Origin: Candidatus Dadabacteria bacterium
GTDB taxonomy: Bacteria > Desulfobacterota_D > UBA1144 > Nemesobacterales > UBA2774
Assembly: GCA_030632765.1 (NCBI GenBank)
Contig: DAOVUC010000051.1
Coordinates: forward strand, 1-8,940
Reading direction: 5' to 3'
DNA length: 8,940 nucleotides
Position numbers and translations under genes: made by a program. The first letter of the stretch is position 1. Each line of letters starts with the position of its first letter. The notes under the pieces were generated by a model, which worked only from the letters and a program-made list of their open reading frames with translations, was not told the DNA's origin and did no database searches. Of the stretch, positions 6,358-8,940 are shown in pieces.

Positions 6358-8190
6358 ATGTCTAAAGGAAAACTGCTCAGACTTACTAAGACAAATTTAC
6401 TTCAAACAGTAGCTGTATTTATATTAATCGGAGCAGTTTCTTTCTGGAGTATGGGAGGCTGCAATAATAGCGGGAGTGGCGGGGACAGTTTCCCACAGCC
6501 CCCGGAGGTTAATTCCCAAAACGGTGTACTTAAAACTATATTAGAAACCCTTATTGCGACAAATTTTATTGAGAATTCTGAGACCGATGAAATTGACGAA
6601 GTTATCACACCTACTTATAACGAGGCCCTAGTAGGTCCTACACTTCGCATTAACCCGGGCGACTCAATACAGATTGATTTAATAAACAATTTTCCTGAGA
6701 ACCCCGAGAACCAAAGACTGGGAGCTTTTCCTAAAGACCCTTTTACAACGAATTTTCACTCACACGGCTTGACCGTATCCCCTGACGGCATCTCAGATAA
6801 CGTATTCCGCCGTATGATGCCCGGATCGACAAACGCGATCCAAATTGATGTTGGCTCTGATCACCAGAGCGGAACATTCTGGTACCACCCCCACGTGCAT
6901 GGCTCGGTCAGCTTTTCGTTCTTTGGCGGGATGGCCGGCTTTATAATTATTGAAGGCGGCCCCGGAGATTTAAACGAAGTTCCCGAAATAGCCGCGGCTA
7001 AAGAAATTCTTATGGCTTTCTCGGTAATAAGAACCGACGCAAACGGCGATGTTCCTTTTGTGAATCAAAACGCAACCCAGTTCTCATCAGATAATGGAGC
7101 TACAAACGGTCTCTGGTCTACTTTCCAAAATAGCAATTTTTATTTTGTAACTAACGGAGTGACAAACCCGACACTTAAGATGCGCCCCGGCGAGGTTCAG
7201 CGTTGGAGGCTTTTAGACGCGGCATCTGGAGAGACGCTTCCAATTATCCTTGAAGACCATGAGCTCCATGTTCTAGCCAATGATGGAATTAATGTTCCTG
7301 AAATGCTTACTCTGCCCGTGAACGACCCTTATGTAATGGGGGCGGGAAACAGGGCGGACCTGCTTATTAAAGCCGGGGAGCCGGGCACATATCAACTTCA
7401 GGTGCTTGACCCCACGGGTTCCTACTCAGTTACACCCCAGGGAATAGCTCCGGGACCCAGAAGAGCGCGCATTGGACTTGATTTCCCGGCACCAACTTAT
7501 CCTATCATACTGGCAACCATTGTGGTTGAAGGAAATGAGATGAATATGGACCTTCCTTCAGGACCGCTGCCACAAACTTCGGGAATACCTACAAGAGAGC
7601 AGATGGTAACCACACCACCGGATGAAGAACGAAATATAGCTTTTGAGATATGCGGAAAACGCGCCAGGCAGGCAATGCCTGAAAACCGTCTACCTTCCTG
7701 CGGATGGTATTTCGATTTATATGACGCCGATTACTGGGGAGGCATAGAATTTACCAGCCTACTTATGGCAAGGGACGCTGATGATGAGGGAATTCCCAAT
7801 CCTGTTGTCGACCCGGAAATGCCACGTATAGACTACGAAAAAGAAGGGCTATTCAAAGGCAATGAGGATCTTTTCGATAACATGTTTGCAGGCAACTTTG
7901 AAGAATGGACTATAACCAACCGCTCATTCTCCGATCATCCGTTTCATATCCATGTAAATCCGTTTCTAATAACTCACATAAATGGGGAGGCTCTTCCGAT
8001 GCCTGAATGGCGAGATACAATATTAATTCCCGCTGCCACAGGCAACACTAACATAAATGATGCAGACTACGGCACTGTTACTTTTAGGACATTCTATGAT
8101 CCTATAGTACCTGGAAGCTTCGTTTTTCACTGTCACATACTGACACATGAAGATGTGGGGATGATGCAGAAGTTAACAGTTTTTCCTTAA
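6358..8190 (+). CDS. Exported multicopper oxidase (laccase-like), probable lipoprotein
   Basis: A 610-residue three-cupredoxin-domain oxidase that would couple oxidation of a substrate (phenolic compounds, Cu(I), Mn(II) or Fe(II) are known for the family) to reduction of O2 to water outside the cytoplasm. The N-terminus has basic residues, a hydrophobic stretch (about 14-31) and MGGC with Cys35, followed by a Gly/Ser linker. This suggests a lipoprotein, although Met at -3 is not the classic lipobox residue. Copper ligands are complete: FHSHG (His134, His136), WYHPH (His177, His179), HPFHIH (His527, His530, His532) and HCHILTHEDVGM (His591, Cys592, His593, His597, axial Met602). Domain 1 is about 85-200, domain 2 about 215-350 and domain 3 about 490-610. 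Between domains 2 and 3, Cys432 and Cys448 could form a disulfide. AAAGAGGA sits 4 bases before the ATG. The substrate cannot be deduced. Confidence 0.93.
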   Translation: MSKGKLLRLTKTNLLQTVAVFILIGAVSFWSMGGCNNSGSGGDSFPQPPEVNSQNGVLKTILETLIATNFIENSETDEIDEVITPTYNEALVGPTLRINPGDSIQIDLINNFPENPENQRLGAFPKDPFTTNFHSHGLTVSPDGISDNVFRRMMPGSTNAIQIDVGSDHQSGTFWYHPHVHGSVSFSFFGGMAGFIIIEGGPGDLNEVPEIAAAKEILMAFSVIRTDANGDVPFVNQNATQFSSDNGATNGLWSTFQNSNFYFVTNGVTNPTLKMRPGEVQRWRLLDAASGETLPIILEDHELHVLANDGINVPEMLTLPVNDPYVMGAGNRADLLIKAGEPGTYQLQVLDPTGSYSVTPQGIAPGPRRARIGLDFPAPTYPIILATIVVEGNEMNMDLPSGPLPQTSGIPTREQMVTTPPDEERNIAFEICGKRARQAMPENRLPSCGWYFDLYDADYWGGIEFTSLLMARDADDEGIPNPVVDPEMPRIDYEKEGLFKGNEDLFDNMFAGNFEEWTITNRSFSDHPFHIHVNPFLITHINGEALPMPEWRDTILIPAATGNTNINDADYGTVTFRTFYDPIVPGSFVFHCHILTHEDVGMMQKLTVFP

Positions 8191-8197
8191 TCCCGGT

Positions 8198-8302
8198 CAA
8201 TTGGAAAGAGACTCTATCTCTGGAATATCTCAATAATTGTATTAGTGAATCTGCTCTAAATTCACTAATACTGAGAAGATATATCTAGGATACCAATTGG
8301 AA
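8198..8302. repeat. Perfect 12-bp inverted repeat flanked by direct 9-mers
   Basis: GTATTAGTGAAT (8239-8250) and ATTCACTAATAC (8260-8271) form a perfect 12-bp stem with a 9-base loop. TCTCA (8228-8232) and TGAGA (8272-8276) extend it past a six-base bulge. The 9-mer CAATTGGAA occurs on both sides, at 8198-8206 and 8294-8302. The hairpin lies about 50 bases after the oxidase stop and may end or protect that transcript, but no T-run follows it. A small mobile element is possible but unsupported by any second copy here. Confidence 0.6.
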
Positions 8303-8376
8303 GAAGATTCAATTAGTATAATATCCCCGACAAAATAAAATATTTTACAATTTTACCTATATTGGGCATCTAAAAA

Positions 8377-8385
8377 TGATATAAT
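8377..8385 (+). promoter_or_regulatory. Extended -10 promoter for the cNMP-domain gene
   Basis: TGATATAAT is a perfect extended -10 element (TG, one base, TATAAT). It would start transcription near 8392, about 32 bases before the ATG, and needs no strong -35; none is visible at normal spacing. A second TATAAT at 8317-8322 upstream is a weaker alternative. Between 8303 and 8376 the spacer is AT-rich and I see nothing else in it. Confidence 0.5.
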
Positions 8386-8423
8386 AGTAGTTAGATGATA
8401 ATCCTAAGCCCAGGAGATAAGCC

Positions 8424-8897
8424 ATGCAAAAACTCGAAACGATCATAAGCGAACATTACTGCTTCAAAGGACTAAATCAAAAATATCTGGACATGATAGT
8501 GGAAAAGGCTTCAAACGTAAGTTTCGATACGGGGGATCTTATTTTTGGAGAGAATGAAAAGGCTGAGAGGTTTTATATTATCCAGGAGGGCATCGTAGCC
8601 CTGGAAACTACTCTTGCCCCTGATAGGGACCCTATTACAATCCAAATGCTGGGGGAAGGTGACATATTAGGCTGGGGTTGGTTATTTCCTCCCTATAAAG
8701 CGCACTTTGACTCTAAGGCTGTAGCGCCAACCAAGGCCATCTCCTTAGACGGGGCTTTCATACTCAAAAAATGCGAAGAGGATCACGACTTGGGTTATGA
8801 ACTGATAAAAAGATTTGCTTTCGTTATGCAGCAAAGACTCCGAGCTGTCAGACTGCAGAATCCCAATATGGACGAGGTGAAATCAAAGTCTGATTAA
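8424..8897 (+). CDS. Stand-alone cyclic-nucleotide-binding-fold protein (Crp/Fnr-like sensor without HTH)
   Basis: A 157-residue protein made almost only of the Crp/Fnr-type beta-roll. Typical parts are LIFGENEKAERFYIIQEGIVAL (39-60) and ITIQMLGEGDILGW (71-84), then a long C-helix DLGYELIKRFAFVMQQRLRAVRLQ (122-145). The protein ends 12 residues after this helix, where true Crp regulators (about 210-230 residues) continue into a helix-turn-helix. The phosphate-binding cassette is altered: residues 79-99 read GDILGWGWLFPPYKAHFDSKA, so the Glu and Arg that bind cAMP are missing. The GW-WLFPPY-HFD pattern recurs in a family of short homologues, so the protein may sense another ligand or act through protein contacts. 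AGGAGA (8412-8417) six bases before the ATG fixes the start. The gene ends in TAA 43 bases before the window edge, where nothing else is visible; partner genes may follow. Confidence 0.85.
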   Translation: MQKLETIISEHYCFKGLNQKYLDMIVEKASNVSFDTGDLIFGENEKAERFYIIQEGIVALETTLAPDRDPITIQMLGEGDILGWGWLFPPYKAHFDSKAVAPTKAISLDGAFILKKCEEDHDLGYELIKRFAFVMQQRLRAVRLQNPNMDEVKSKSD

Positions 8898-8940
8898 AAA
8901 AAGAGTGGGACAATAGGCTAGCTTCAAAATAGTCGTTAAG

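Noticed and set aside
6402..6608. Minus-strand open frame over the start of the oxidase gene
   Set aside because: It is antisense to a well-supported coding region and has low-complexity Ser/Pro/Leu composition.
2790..8190. A single new redox system joining transhydrogenase, DUF2007 protein and oxidase
   Set aside because: The genes sit on opposite strands with terminator- and promoter-like breaks between them; nothing in the sequence ties them together beyond proximity.
8198..8302. CRISPR array or insertion sequence remnant
   Set aside because: There are only two short direct repeats, no regular spacers and no transposase fragment nearby.
1..8897. Genome-wide reassignment of TGA to a sense codon
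   Set aside because: Six other genes of normal length read without a single in-frame TGA, so a changed code is unlikely on this evidence; it would need genome-wide counts to exclude.

Overview
The window looks like chromosomal DNA from a Gram-negative bacterium with moderate-to-low GC. The support is an RND inner-membrane pump, which normally works with periplasmic and outer-membrane partners, and a predicted exported, lipid-anchored multicopper oxidase. The lineage cannot be named from this sequence. No RNA gene, insertion sequence, phage gene or CRISPR array was seen.

Positions 1-2697 (+) hold the 3' three quarters of an RND permease gene. Its reading frame is open except for a single in-frame TGA at 1660-1662, and homologous protein resumes immediately after it in the same frame. 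It is either a recent nonsense mutation, a sequence error or a rare readthrough. Positions 2698-2789 separate it from a convergent operon.

Positions 5660-2790 (-) encode a complete proton-translocating NAD(P) transhydrogenase in the three-polypeptide arrangement: pntAA (NAD(H)-binding alpha-1), pntAB (three-helix membrane alpha-2) and pntB (membrane plus NADP(H)-binding beta). The genes are closely spaced, with a candidate promoter in the AT-rich leader. The enzyme uses the proton gradient to drive NADPH formation from NADH.

Upstream of the operon and in the same orientation is a small DUF2007-type gene (6223-5873) with a plausible terminator behind it. It is divergent from a 610-residue multicopper oxidase gene (6358-8190, +) with all trinuclear and type 1 copper ligands. 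The 134-base divergent spacer has promoter-like elements for both strands that overlap at about 6286-6296.

Positions 8191-8423 contain no gene but have a perfect 12-bp inverted repeat flanked by a repeated 9-mer, and a good extended -10 promoter. These precede a 157-residue stand-alone cyclic-nucleotide-binding-fold protein (8424-8897) with no DNA-binding domain and a remodelled ligand pocket.

The genes are individually recognisable redox, efflux and sensory functions. I see no clear new multi-gene system. The most useful leads are the in-frame TGA in the pump gene, the structured 8.2-8.3 kb intergenic region, and the HTH-less sensor protein whose partners may lie just beyond the window.
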